A stretch of 64,000 nt of DNA from CALBPI01 sp038531945. Its GTDB lineage: Bacteria; Pseudomonadota; Gammaproteobacteria; Steroidobacterales; Woeseiaceae. A model generated the notes under the pieces. It did not search any database. It was not told the DNA's origin and worked only from the letters and a program-made list of their open reading frames with translations. The position numbers were made by a program, and so were the translations under genes. This document shows, one piece after another, positions 43,304-50,082 of this stretch (its first letter is position 1; every line of letters begins with the position of its first letter). The DNA is taken from NCBI GenBank assembly GCA_038531945.1, contig JBCBBH010000002.1, forward strand, positions 1-64,000, given 5' to 3'.

Positions 43304-43615
43304 TGAATTACTGCCATGCCTCGCAATAGCGTCCCGATATACAGCCTCGAGGTCCGATACACGTTTCCCAGCCATTTTCTTAGCGTTAACTCGGATAATA
43401 TTTAGGAATGCAGTTTCATCCCATTTTTCCCAGTCATTCAGGAACAGTGGAATATTATGGACTGCGTCCGCCATTGCGGCGCATACATCAAGGGCTTCCC
43501 GTTTCCCCTCTACCGTCTCTTCTCTTTCCGACTGCCAGGCCGCCGCTCTGATCTCGATAGTCGCCACGTAGATAACTCGAAGTAAAGCAGACAGTTTGTC
43601 ATCAGGTGGCAACAA
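43298..43615 (-). CDS. Cassette protein of unknown function (105 aa)
   Basis: Mostly helical 105-residue protein with no signal peptide or membrane segment; it contains ALLRVIYVATIEIRAAAWQ and FLNDWEKWDETAFLNIIRV. Not recognised. The start is TTG at 43615 with GGAGAG upstream. It sits between attC 2 (upstream) and attC 1 (its own, which overlaps the stop), a single-gene cassette. Confidence 0.65.
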   Translation of the reverse strand: MLPPDDKLSALLRVIYVATIEIRAAAWQSEREETVEGKREALDVCAAMADAVHNIPLFLNDWEKWDETAFLNIIRVNAKKMAGKRVSDLEAVYRDAIARHGSNSA

Positions 43616-43631
43616 AGTTCTCTCCGATTCA

Positions 43632-43730
43632 GCCTAACACCAAAGTTCAGCTGCGCTTGAGGCTCGTGCCGCGAGGGCGATAAGCGCAGCTGCGGAATGA
43701 TCAAGTTTCAGCTGCCGCATCTTGTTAGGC
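43632..43730 (-). repeat. attC site 2
   Basis: 99 bp. Perfect terminal 7-mers on the minus strand: GCCTAAC (43724-43730) and GTTAGGC (43632-43638). Inner boxes are GGCAGCTGAA and CGCAGCTGAAC. It is the best-conserved site of the array and follows the BamE-like gene by 27 bases. Confidence 0.85.
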
Positions 43731-43757
43731 TGCGCAACACAACCAACCGCGAAGTAT

Positions 43758-44144
43758 CTACCGAGCATAACTGCAGCTCGATTGTTTGACAGTCCCGTCG
43801 CCGTCAAAAGTCAGCTCAAGTTCTGGATAGCCTCCTCCGCGCGATCCGCTGGGGTCCCGGGAGACTTCCGTAAACAAATACGACCATTCCGGTGACGCCG
43901 AGTAGTCACCCGCGCCGCCCGAAAAATAGTCCGGCGGGCCAAGTGCTGATTCGATCTCACCCTTGGTGAGGCCAACGAGATCCTCAGGCCTAAATGGGCA
44001 CGTAGTTTGAGCGTTTCCTTTCCTGGCTGCGCGTAACGCCTCTCCAATTCGTTCTAGCGCATCCACTGACGGATATGCCGCATGTGTAGAAAGCAATAAG
44101 GCCGAAAAAAAGAAAAGGAAAACGAGTCTGCGCATAACGGTCAT
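43758..44144 (-). CDS. Exported cassette protein with BamE/SmpA-like pattern
   Basis: 128 residues. A signal peptide (MRRLVFLFFFSALLLSTHA, from the ATG at 44135; an ATG at 44144 is also possible) precedes a mature part with LVGLTKGEIESALGPPDYF and a later WSYLF. The L-x-GMxxxEVxxxLGxPD motif is characteristic of the BamE/SmpA-OmlA fold. Cysteines in TTCPF and SSCSY may pair. No lipobox is evident. Single-gene cassette ended by attC 2. The role in the envelope is unknown. Confidence 0.6.
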   Translation of the reverse strand: MTVMRRLVFLFFFSALLLSTHAAYPSVDALERIGEALRAARKGNAQTTCPFRPEDLVGLTKGEIESALGPPDYFSGGAGDYSASPEWSYLFTEVSRDPSGSRGGGYPELELTFDGDGTVKQSSCSYAR

Positions 44145-44151
44145 CAGGGCT

Positions 44152-44253
44152 GCCTAATGCCTAAGCTCAGCTGCGCATTTGGCGCAGCGCGTGGACTGCG
44201 ACAGCGGAGCGCTCGCTGGGCCAATCAGCATAACCTGCAGCAACTGGTTAGAT
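44152..44253 (-). repeat. attC site 3
   Basis: 102 bp, minus strand from ATCTAAC (44247-44253) to ATTAGGC (44152-44158). Inner boxes include CTGCAGG and GCGCAGCTGAGC. R' begins with A instead of the G of the GTT core. The stop TAA of the two-TM cassette gene lies in R''. Confidence 0.7.
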
Positions 44254-44571
44254 TGCACCAGTGTCATCACGTTCTTTTCGAATACGATCAAAATCAATGT
44301 AGTCTTTAACGACAGTCCAACATTCCGATGAGCTTTCAAGCATTGAGGCTATTCCAACCAGACATCCGATAAGTAGCGTGGACCCAATCAGGACCCAAAG
44401 CTCCGTCAGGCCTTTCTCGAAGAGCTGTTTCACGAAGACGATTGAGAAAACAAGAACAGCGTATGCGAACGTTCGAAACCAAAAGGAATTTAGAATTCGA
44501 TTGGGCTTTGCTGTCTCGTACCGGAGTATGCGATCTAGGTACCTCTTTTGCTTGCGTGGTGGTAAATCCAT
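44248..44571 (-). CDS. Two-TM cassette protein of unknown function (107 aa)
   Basis: 107 residues. A basic N-terminus (PPRKQKRYLDRILRYE) precedes two hydrophobic segments, FAYAVLVFSIVFV and ELWVLIGSTLLIGCLVGIA, followed by a charged tail. Inner-membrane location is predicted. Not recognised. Its stop codon overlaps attC 3, and it starts 5 bases after attC 4. Confidence 0.65.
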   Translation of the reverse strand: MDLPPRKQKRYLDRILRYETAKPNRILNSFWFRTFAYAVLVFSIVFVKQLFEKGLTELWVLIGSTLLIGCLVGIASMLESSSECWTVVKDYIDFDRIRKERDDTGAI

Positions 44572-44575
44572 AGCA

Positions 44576-44677
44576 GTCTAATGTCCAAGTTCAGCTGCAC
44601 TATCGGCGCGGCGAGTGGATTGCGGGAGCAAGACACAAGCTGAGTCCATTGGCGTCAGCTGCAGCAGCTTGTTAGGC
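44576..44677 (-). repeat. attC site 4
   Basis: 102 bp, minus strand from GCCTAAC (44671-44677) to ATTAGAC (44576-44582). Inner boxes are GCAGCTGACGCC and GTGCAGCTGAAC. As in attC 3, R' starts ATT. The stop of the DUF4177-like gene lies in R''. Confidence 0.75.
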
Positions 44678-44911
44678 TGCAGCTCGTCGAAAAACGATCT
44701 GATCATAGCGGATGTAATCCGAGTCTCTGCCCAGGAGCGAACCAATGCACCCGGGTTTGACTTCGATGTAAACTGTGGCGACTTCGACAAATTCCCAGCC
44801 ATTTTCGCTCATCTGACCTATGGCACTCTCGAGTTGCGCTGCGACCACATCCGGGCCCTGCTTTGGTTTTACTTTGCCTTGAAAGGGAATCACCTTATAT
44901 GTGTAGCCCAT
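44672..44911 (-). CDS. DUF4177-like small protein
   Basis: 79 residues with the DUF4177 pattern: YKVIPFQGK at the start, then LESAIGQMSENGWEFVEVATVYIE and a C-terminal strand YDQIVFRR. These small alpha-beta proteins have no established function. The ATG at 44911 follows TTAGGAG, which overlaps the yidD stop, so the two genes are one transcription unit in one two-gene cassette. Confidence 0.7.
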   Translation of the reverse strand: MGYTYKVIPFQGKVKPKQGPDVVAAQLESAIGQMSENGWEFVEVATVYIEVKPGCIGSLLGRDSDYIRYDQIVFRRAAA

Positions 44912-44922
44912 GCCTTTTTCTC

Positions 44923-45129
44923 CTAAGGATAGTCAACACCACCATTTGGTGGCTTGCAACGAAGTAATCGATTTACGGTTCGAACAACACCAGGGATTAC
45001 ACCGTACTTTTGAATCGCTAGAATCGCATACTCGGAACAAGTCGGTTCGAAGCGGCAACAAGCTTGACGCCTAGCGCTCACTTTAACTTGATAGATGCGA
45101 ATCAATCGAATGATGAACTTGGCAATCAT
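44923..45129 (-). CDS. yidD: YidD membrane protein insertion efficiency factor, cassette-borne
   Basis: 68 residues. IRLIRIYQVKVSAR, CRFEPTCSEYAILAIQKYG and VNRLLRCKP match YidD, a small membrane-associated protein that helps YidC/Sec insert inner-membrane proteins. The core gene normally lies between rnpA and yidC; here a copy lies in the cassette array between attC 5 and attC 4 with a DUF4177-like partner. Two extra cysteines (QACCRF) occur. A specialised role with a partner membrane protein is possible. Confidence 0.87.
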   Translation of the reverse strand: MIAKFIIRLIRIYQVKVSARRQACCRFEPTCSEYAILAIQKYGVIPGVVRTVNRLLRCKPPNGGVDYP

Positions 45130-45134
45130 CTGCA

Positions 45135-45236
45135 GCCTTATTCTCAGACCCAGCCGCGCAGTTGACGCTGCGAGGGCTTTGCATAATCGGGGCGCTCGCT
45201 GGGTCCATCAGCGACAGCTGCAGCAGATTGTTGGGC
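45135..45236 (-). repeat. attC site 5 (degenerate R')
   Basis: 102 bp, minus strand from GCCCAAC (45230-45236) to ATAAGGC (45135-45141). The R' box departs from GTTRRRY at two positions. The central loop shares the GAGCGC/GCTGGG-type sequence with attC 3, showing common descent. It follows the gene ending at 45244. Confidence 0.6.
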
Positions 45237-45243
45237 GGAGTCT

Positions 45244-45801
45244 TCAATCGATATACCCAACAATGATAGTGATATAGCCAACTTGTTTCGTTTCGAGCGA
45301 TACAGAGGCTCCAACATAGCTTCCGACATAGAGCTCATTTTCTCCATCTTTGATACCGACAGTGACGCTTGTCGGCGATTGGTCGGTATACGCCTCGACC
45401 AAGAGCTCAATCGCGTTACCGCCAGGAAGCTCAACGGACTTGTAATCAGGGAAACCGTGTCCACCTTCGCCAAAGTCCTCCAGCGGTATCGTCATATCTG
45501 TTTCGTATTCTGGGATCCAGATTTTTACTTCCTTGTAAAGGTTGCGGTGAATTGTCAGGTTCTTCGGACCTGTCAGCGAAATCCCTAGAACATAAGAGCC
45601 GTCAAACGCCTCTACCGTTACCCACTCTTGACCAGAACTGGTTGGATACCCAAAAAAGTGTGTCGGAGTGCCGGCTACGTCAAACTCTCCCTGATATTCG
45701 ATATCGTCAATCTTTAAGGCATTTGGATCACTCGGGTCCTCTCCGTACTCTAGATGTAGGTAGCCTAACACTTCGCTCTCAATTCCCTCTGGAAGCGTCA
45801 T
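45244..45801 (-). CDS. Cassette protein of unknown function (185 aa)
   Basis: 185 residues, predominantly beta-strand and acidic, without signal peptide. It has a run of strands such as EFDVAGTPTHFFGYPTSSG and EVKIWIPEYETDMTIPLEDF. No family recognised; phage- or secretion-associated beta-sandwich cannot be excluded. The ATG at 45801 is chosen for the AGAGG 5 bases upstream; a GTG at 45807 also fits. Cassette ended by attC 5. Confidence 0.65.
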   Translation of the reverse strand: MTLPEGIESEVLGYLHLEYGEDPSDPNALKIDDIEYQGEFDVAGTPTHFFGYPTSSGQEWVTVEAFDGSYVLGISLTGPKNLTIHRNLYKEVKIWIPEYETDMTIPLEDFGEGGHGFPDYKSVELPGGNAIELLVEAYTDQSPTSVTVGIKDGENELYVGSYVGASVSLETKQVGYITIIVGYID

Positions 45802-45813
45802 ATCCACCTCTCC

Positions 45814-45911
45814 GTCGAATGCCTAAGTTCAGCTGCGCTTGAGGCCCGCGTTGCGAGGGCGACAGCCATAACCGCAACAGGATCAAGTCTAGCTGCAACG
45901 TTTGGTTAGAT
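45814..45911 (-). repeat. attC site 6
   Basis: 98 bp, minus strand from ATCTAAC (45905-45911) to ATTCGAC (45814-45820). Inner boxes are TGCAGCTAGA and GCGCAGCTGAAC, the latter nearly identical to attC 2. R' is imperfect. Confidence 0.7.
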
Positions 45912-45931
45912 CGATTTGGCACTAGCTAAAC

Positions 45932-46453
45932 TCATATGTGGCGGTAGACAAATCCTTTAGCTACCAAGGTAGGGATGGTTTCAAAGGGATCTCGAATCGT
46001 ACGCTCTGCATCTTCCAGCGAGACAGAGTGTTGTGTAAATGTCCCCGCGCACTTAGCTATGGAAAAAGCCACTCGGAAACACTCTTCGTTTTCACCAGAT
46101 ATTTCAAGGTCGCAGTCGCTGTCGGGATAGGCTAGCGAGAACGAATCAGCGGGTGTGACGCACTCGGACAAAAGCGAAACCGCTTCATCCAGCGGTAGGA
46201 CTAGCCCTTTCTTCTCGGAGTTGTATTTTGGATGTTGCTCATCAAAGAAAGACTCACCGCGAAAACAGAACCAAACACGAACGGTTCTCTCCGAAAGTGG
46301 CACGCGCCAGCATCCAGGATCGTACGCGACCATGGAGCGGATCATTGCTTGCGCTTTAACAGGAAGGTCGAAGTATCCAGTTCCGAAGGTCCCCATCGAA
46401 AGGGTTTGTAGGGTTGCTGTTTCGTCCCTATTCATCATAGGCTGGTTCGCCAA
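45932..46453 (-). CDS. Cassette protein of unknown function (173 aa)
   Basis: 173 residues, cysteine-containing soluble protein with WRVPLSERTVRVWFCFRG and LPLDEAVSLLSECVTPADSF. No signal peptide or membrane segment and no family recognised. The start is uncertain: TTG 46453 is the longest, ATG 46438 or 46435 are alternatives, none with a clear binding site. The stop lies 21 bases before attC 6. Confidence 0.6.
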   Translation of the reverse strand: MANQPMMNRDETATLQTLSMGTFGTGYFDLPVKAQAMIRSMVAYDPGCWRVPLSERTVRVWFCFRGESFFDEQHPKYNSEKKGLVLPLDEAVSLLSECVTPADSFSLAYPDSDCDLEISGENEECFRVAFSIAKCAGTFTQHSVSLEDAERTIRDPFETIPTLVAKGFVYRHI

Positions 46454-46489
46454 TTGTCAGTAAGACAATCCGCTGCCGCTCGAGACTCG

Positions 46490-46588
46490 ATCTAACGCCC
46501 GGGCTCAGCAGCGATTGACGGTGGCGCAGACTTGGCGGCAGCCAAGGTCGCACCAGAGTAAAGCGCCTGCTGCAGCAACTTGTTATGC
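46490..46588 (-). repeat. attC site 7
   Basis: 99 bp, minus strand from GCATAAC (46582-46588) to GTTAGAT (46490-46496), a full R' match. Inner boxes are GCTGCAGCAGG and GCTGCTGAGC. The stop TAA of the neighbouring gene lies in R''. Confidence 0.75.
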
Positions 46589-46900
46589 TGACTCACCCTT
46601 ACCCTCAAATAAGCGGTCATAGAATTCCACGCCGCCAATTCTGTTCCCTTCCAATACGTCAACTATGACATCTCCATGAACTGTGTCTTCGAGAATGACA
46701 CTCTCTCTAAACTGCCACTCGGAACCAGGCTTGTTCGCACGTTTCGAAGGTATGAACCTAACATACAGCCAACCATTTTCTACAGACTCAGTACAAGCCG
46801 CTAGTGCCATTGGCAACCACGGGTATTCCTGCTCGACCTGTCTTGCTGCCTCGACAAGCCAGTCTGGATCATACGGCTTCTTTCGGAACGGCCAGATCAC
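46583..46900 (-). CDS. Cassette protein of unknown function (105 aa)
   Basis: 105 residues from a GTG at 46900. A tryptophan-rich start (IWPFRKKPYDPDW), a helix and then beta-strand segments VENGWLYVRFIPSKRAN and RESVILEDTVHGDVIVDVL. Not recognised; no signal peptide. It is the first cassette of the array in the transcription direction, between the R' box at 46916-46922 and attC 7. Confidence 0.6.
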   Translation of the reverse strand: MIWPFRKKPYDPDWLVEAARQVEQEYPWLPMALAACTESVENGWLYVRFIPSKRANKPGSEWQFRESVILEDTVHGDVIVDVLEGNRIGGVEFYDRLFEGKGESA

Positions 46901-46915
46901 GCCAGTTACCGGGCC

Positions 46916-46922
46916 GCCTAAC
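46916..46922 (-). repeat. Solitary R' box at the proximal end of the array
   Basis: GTTAGGC on the minus strand, 16 bases before the first cassette gene. No matching R'' box or attC body could be found between here and 47050, so this looks like the junction where a cassette was inserted at a non-attC target. Confidence 0.5.
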
Positions 46923-47318
46923 AGCTGATTCTATGGGCGCTGTAATTGATCCAGATGCAAGTATTCATCATTCCAAATTCCTATGACGACCAGAACAAGC
47001 GTCTGTGGTGCGTTATGAAAATACACCTTTCCAGTGATGCACCGCAACGGAGGAACACGGTGCTCGCGAGTGGTGTTTCTGCAGTTGATCCAGCATACAT
47101 CGGCGAACGAAGCGAACGTACTGCATTGTCTCTTTTGACTAACTCTCGTGTCGTGGATAACAAGGAATGCACGGATACCACTCGATTTCGTGAAGAACCG
47201 ACCGTGATCATAGTGAGTCAGCCCTGACGGCAGTGACGTGGGCGGAGTTGGACCAATCCGCCGCAGTAGATGATTTGCGACAAACGTATACTGTCGAACC
47301 AATCAACGGAGTGATGAC
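46923..47318. other. Gap between the cassette array and the NTF2-like lipoprotein gene
   Basis: 396 bases without a confident gene. A 90-codon frame on the plus strand (ATG 46955 to 47227, beginning MQVFIIPNSYDDQN) has plausible composition but no ribosome binding site. A minus-strand frame (46931-47302) overlaps it completely. No integrase or attI motif was recognised. It may hold a small unrecognised gene or cassette remains. Confidence 0.35.
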
Positions 47319-47792
47319 TTGAAGTTGAAATTTGCCGTTCTTTGCTTGGCGTCTCTCTTTGCCGGATGTAGCTCGCTCCATCCAGCTGTGTCGCGACAAC
47401 AAGAGGAGCTTAAATCTGAGGTTGAAGCGGTTTTCAACGACCTCGTTGATGCTGCGAAAGCCGGCGATATCGAGCGCTACTTCTCCTTCTTTAATGTCGA
47501 GACGTTCACTGCGCTTACGGCAGATGGTTCAGCCATCGGCACTTTCGATGAATTTCGCGAGCGCGTTTGCCCGCAGCTCGAGTCCGTCGAAAGATATAAC
47601 TCGCTGAAGTTCGATCCTGTGACGATTAGCGTGCTCGATTCCAGTCACGCGGTCCTGGTGAATGAGTATTCGGCGGAGGTTGTATTGAAGTCTGGAGTAG
47701 TGGTGGCCGCGTCCGGCGCTGGGACACAGGTCTGGTCTAAGCGTGGCGGTACATGGAGATTGGTGCACGTTTCGGATGCTATCAAGCGCTAA
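47319..47792 (+). CDS. Lipoprotein with NTF2/SnoaL-like domain
   Basis: 157 residues from a TTG at 47319, 7 bases after GGAG. KLKFAVLCLASLFAGC is a lipoprotein signal with lipobox LFAGC. The mature part has a helix (EVEAVFNDLVDAAKAGDIERYFSFF split at about residues 35-60) followed by sheet strands ending in WSKRGGTWRLVHVSDA, the SnoaL/DUF4440-like cone fold. Ligand unknown. It is 3 bases upstream of the DUF418 gene, so co-transcribed. Confidence 0.8.
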   Translation: MKLKFAVLCLASLFAGCSSLHPAVSRQQEELKSEVEAVFNDLVDAAKAGDIERYFSFFNVETFTALTADGSAIGTFDEFRERVCPQLESVERYNSLKFDPVTISVLDSSHAVLVNEYSAEVVLKSGVVVAASGAGTQVWSKRGGTWRLVHVSDAIKR

Positions 47793-47795
47793 AAC

Positions 47796-49025
47796 ATGAG
47801 CGACTCGACCAACATGCCAACCGGACCAGTAGCGACTTCTGACCGAATAGTTTTCCTGGACACGCTGCGCGGTATCGCCGTGATGGCGATTTTCATCGTC
47901 AATATCAAGGCGATGGTGATGCCGTTTGCCTATTACATGAACCCGTCGCTGTGGACGTCCGAACTGGATCAGTGGATCGCCATAGTCCAAAAGTTCCTGA
48001 TCGACGATAAATGGCGAACCATTTTTACTGCGCTCTATGGTGCCGGTCTCGCAATGATGTGGGAGCGTCTCGATGCGCGCGATCTCGGTCGCGGCATTCT
48101 CTTCAAGCGAAGCGCCTGGCTTGTCGTCTTCGGCGCAATCCATTTGTTTGGACTGTGGGGTGGTGACATACTGTTGATCTATGGGGCGACTGGTCTGTTG
48201 GCTGTGTTGTTCGTGCGGGTGGGGACCGTCAAGCTCTGCATCGTTGCCGTTGTTCTTTTGATCATCGGGACGGCCTGGGAATCATTATTCTCAGCCGGTC
48301 CAGTGTTCGATGCCGAGCTGCGCGCTGAACTCAAACCGATGTTCTGGGAGCCGACCGAGGAGGGCATTAAAGCGGAAATCGCTCGTCAGAACGGACCGCT
48401 CGTCGATCGGTTGGCCAACCGAATTGCTGAAGGCAGGGACTTCCTGCTGTTCTCATTTCTCCTCGGTGGCATGCTCCCGGTTACCCTCGGCTTGATGCTC
48501 GGTGGGATGGTTCTGTATCGGACAGGCTTGCTGCGAGGCGAATGGCCACTAACGAAAACTGTGCCTTTGGCAATCGTTCTCCTGGGGGCAGCTTGGTCAC
48601 TCGATTTGATGCAGGTCGCAGCCCTCAAGGCTGCCGACTACGACTTCGATGTCTATAGCCTGAACCATTGGAAGGCCGCGCTGGATGGATTTCTTGGTGG
48701 CTTCGGCTACTGCTGCCTCGTGTCCGCGATTGTCGGTGCGAGCGCAAGGCAAAGCGCACTCGCAGCTGTCGGGCGGATGGCGTTCAGCAATTACATTGCG
48801 TGCACGTTGATTGGAACGACGCTCGCCGTTGGCCATGGTTTCGACCTCTATGCTCAAGTGAGTCTCAGCAGCTTGATGCTTGTGGTTGTCACGACACTAA
48901 TCGCGATGTTGGTGTGGTCATCGGCTTGGCTCAATCGTTTTCGATTCGGACCGCTCGAATGGGTTTGGCGATCTTTGCTGTACGGCCGACGTCAACCCAT
49001 GCGCCGCGGGAGCATCATGGTTTAA
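47796..49025 (+). CDS. DUF418 domain-containing membrane protein
   Basis: 409 residues with about ten hydrophobic segments. RIVFLDTLRGIAVMAIFIVNI near the start, then IFTALYGAGLAMM and the DUF418 core SNYIACTLIGTTLAVGHG with the C-terminal WLNRFRFGPLEWVWRSLLYG. DUF418 proteins are acyltransferase-3-like inner-membrane proteins of unknown function. Co-directional with, and 3 bases from, the lipoprotein gene. Confidence 0.88.
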   Translation: MSDSTNMPTGPVATSDRIVFLDTLRGIAVMAIFIVNIKAMVMPFAYYMNPSLWTSELDQWIAIVQKFLIDDKWRTIFTALYGAGLAMMWERLDARDLGRGILFKRSAWLVVFGAIHLFGLWGGDILLIYGATGLLAVLFVRVGTVKLCIVAVVLLIIGTAWESLFSAGPVFDAELRAELKPMFWEPTEEGIKAEIARQNGPLVDRLANRIAEGRDFLLFSFLLGGMLPVTLGLMLGGMVLYRTGLLRGEWPLTKTVPLAIVLLGAAWSLDLMQVAALKAADYDFDVYSLNHWKAALDGFLGGFGYCCLVSAIVGASARQSALAAVGRMAFSNYIACTLIGTTLAVGHGFDLYAQVSLSSLMLVVVTTLIAMLVWSSAWLNRFRFGPLEWVWRSLLYGRRQPMRRGSIMV

Positions 49026-49119
49026 GTGTCGCTCCGATCCGACGTCGTTCGGTCCATGCGAATCACCCAGCACGCCCTTCGTTAGCCTGCACTCGGTTTA
49101 GCATCGCTCCGCTCAGTGA

Positions 49120-49905
49120 TCACCGATCCCCGAACAAATCCCCGAGACCGCCCAACACTGAACCCTCGCCTTTACTGCTGCTACCAAAGCCGGTGGCTTG
49201 CATCACGCGGCCAGCCAGCCGCGAGAACGGTAGGCTTTGCAGATAGACGGTGCCGGTACCGCGGAGCGTCGCGAGGAACAACCCTTCGCCGCCGAACACC
49301 ATGGATTTCAATGAGCCGGAGCGTTCGATGTCGTAGTCGATGCCGGGTGTGAATGCTGCCAGACAACCCGTATCGACGCGAAGCGTCTCGCCGCGCAGCT
49401 CGCGTTTGATCACCGTGCCGCCGATGTGGATGAACGCCATGCCATCGCCACGAAGTCGCTGCAGGATGAAACCTTCGCCGCCGAAAAATCCAGCGCCTAG
49501 CTTCCGTTGCAACGCGATGCCGAGCTCTGTGCCGAATGCGGCGCACAAGAATGCGTCCTTCTGACAAATCAGCTCGCCGCCGATCTGGGCCATATCGATG
49601 GCCATGATCTTGCCGGGATAGGGTGCCGCAAAAGCGACTTTCTTTTTGCCGTGACCGGCATTGCGGAAATGCGTCATGAAAATCGACTCGCCGGTCAAAA
49701 CGCGCTTGCCGACATTCATAAGCGAGTCCATCAGACCGCCGGACGGGGCCGAGCCATCGCCCATCTTTGTATCGAATTCGATGCCGTCTTCCATGTAGTT
49801 CATGGCGCCAGCTTCGGCGATCACCACCTCATTGGGGTCCAGCTCAACCTCAACGATCTGCAGGTCATCCCCGAGAATTTCGTAATCGACTTCATGGCAT
49901 TTCAT
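49120..49905 (-). CDS. AIM24/TIGR00266 family protein
   Basis: 261 residues. MKCHEVDYEILGDDLQIVEVEL opens the domain, then AEAGAMNYMEDGIEFDTKMG, GGEGFILQRLRGDGMAFIHIGG and DTGCLAAFTPGIDYDIERSG are typical of this double-beta-helix family (TIGR00266). The C-terminus GFGSSSKGEGSVLGGLGDLFG is a glycine-rich tail. The biochemical role is unknown. The ATG at 49905 is preceded by GAGGA; the longer upstream frame is not family-like. Confidence 0.88.
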   Translation of the reverse strand: MKCHEVDYEILGDDLQIVEVELDPNEVVIAEAGAMNYMEDGIEFDTKMGDGSAPSGGLMDSLMNVGKRVLTGESIFMTHFRNAGHGKKKVAFAAPYPGKIMAIDMAQIGGELICQKDAFLCAAFGTELGIALQRKLGAGFFGGEGFILQRLRGDGMAFIHIGGTVIKRELRGETLRVDTGCLAAFTPGIDYDIERSGSLKSMVFGGEGLFLATLRGTGTVYLQSLPFSRLAGRVMQATGFGSSSKGEGSVLGGLGDLFGDR

Positions 49906-50082
49906 GTTGGCTTGTCCTCGCCTAAATGGTTGAAAAAGTGTCGACCTCCCGCCAATCACGGGCTGGCGTCCGTGAGACACTAGCACGCAAAGCGCTAATC
50001 GGTGGTTGGGTGGGCCGAAAGTCTCCGAATACATGCCCGAATTCGGGCGGTGCCGGTCGCATTCGACTGCTAGTGTTGCGGC

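Larger units (their letters stand above)
43207..46922 (-). mobile_element. Gene-cassette array without integrase (CALIN)
   Basis: Seven attC-like sites of 97-102 bp alternate with eight minus-strand genes in seven cassettes of about 420-680 bp. Each attC lies immediately after a stop codon, several stops being inside the R'' box. A bare R' box (GTTAGGC on the minus strand) marks the entry side at 46916-46922. No intI or attI is visible in the window on either side, and the array lies about 1.8 kb from tRNA-Ser with more AT-rich sequence than the flanks. This is the definition of a cluster of attC sites lacking an integron integrase. Confidence 0.82.

Noticed and set aside
46916..47020. Complete attC at the proximal end of the array
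   Set aside because: A GTTATGA occurs at the right distance, but the inner boxes do not pair.
46931..47302. 123-codon minus-strand gene
   Set aside because: No family, no binding site, and it overlaps an equally plausible plus-strand frame.
41535..47318. Integron integrase or prophage integrase
   Set aside because: No frame in or near the island shows a tyrosine-recombinase or serine-recombinase pattern.
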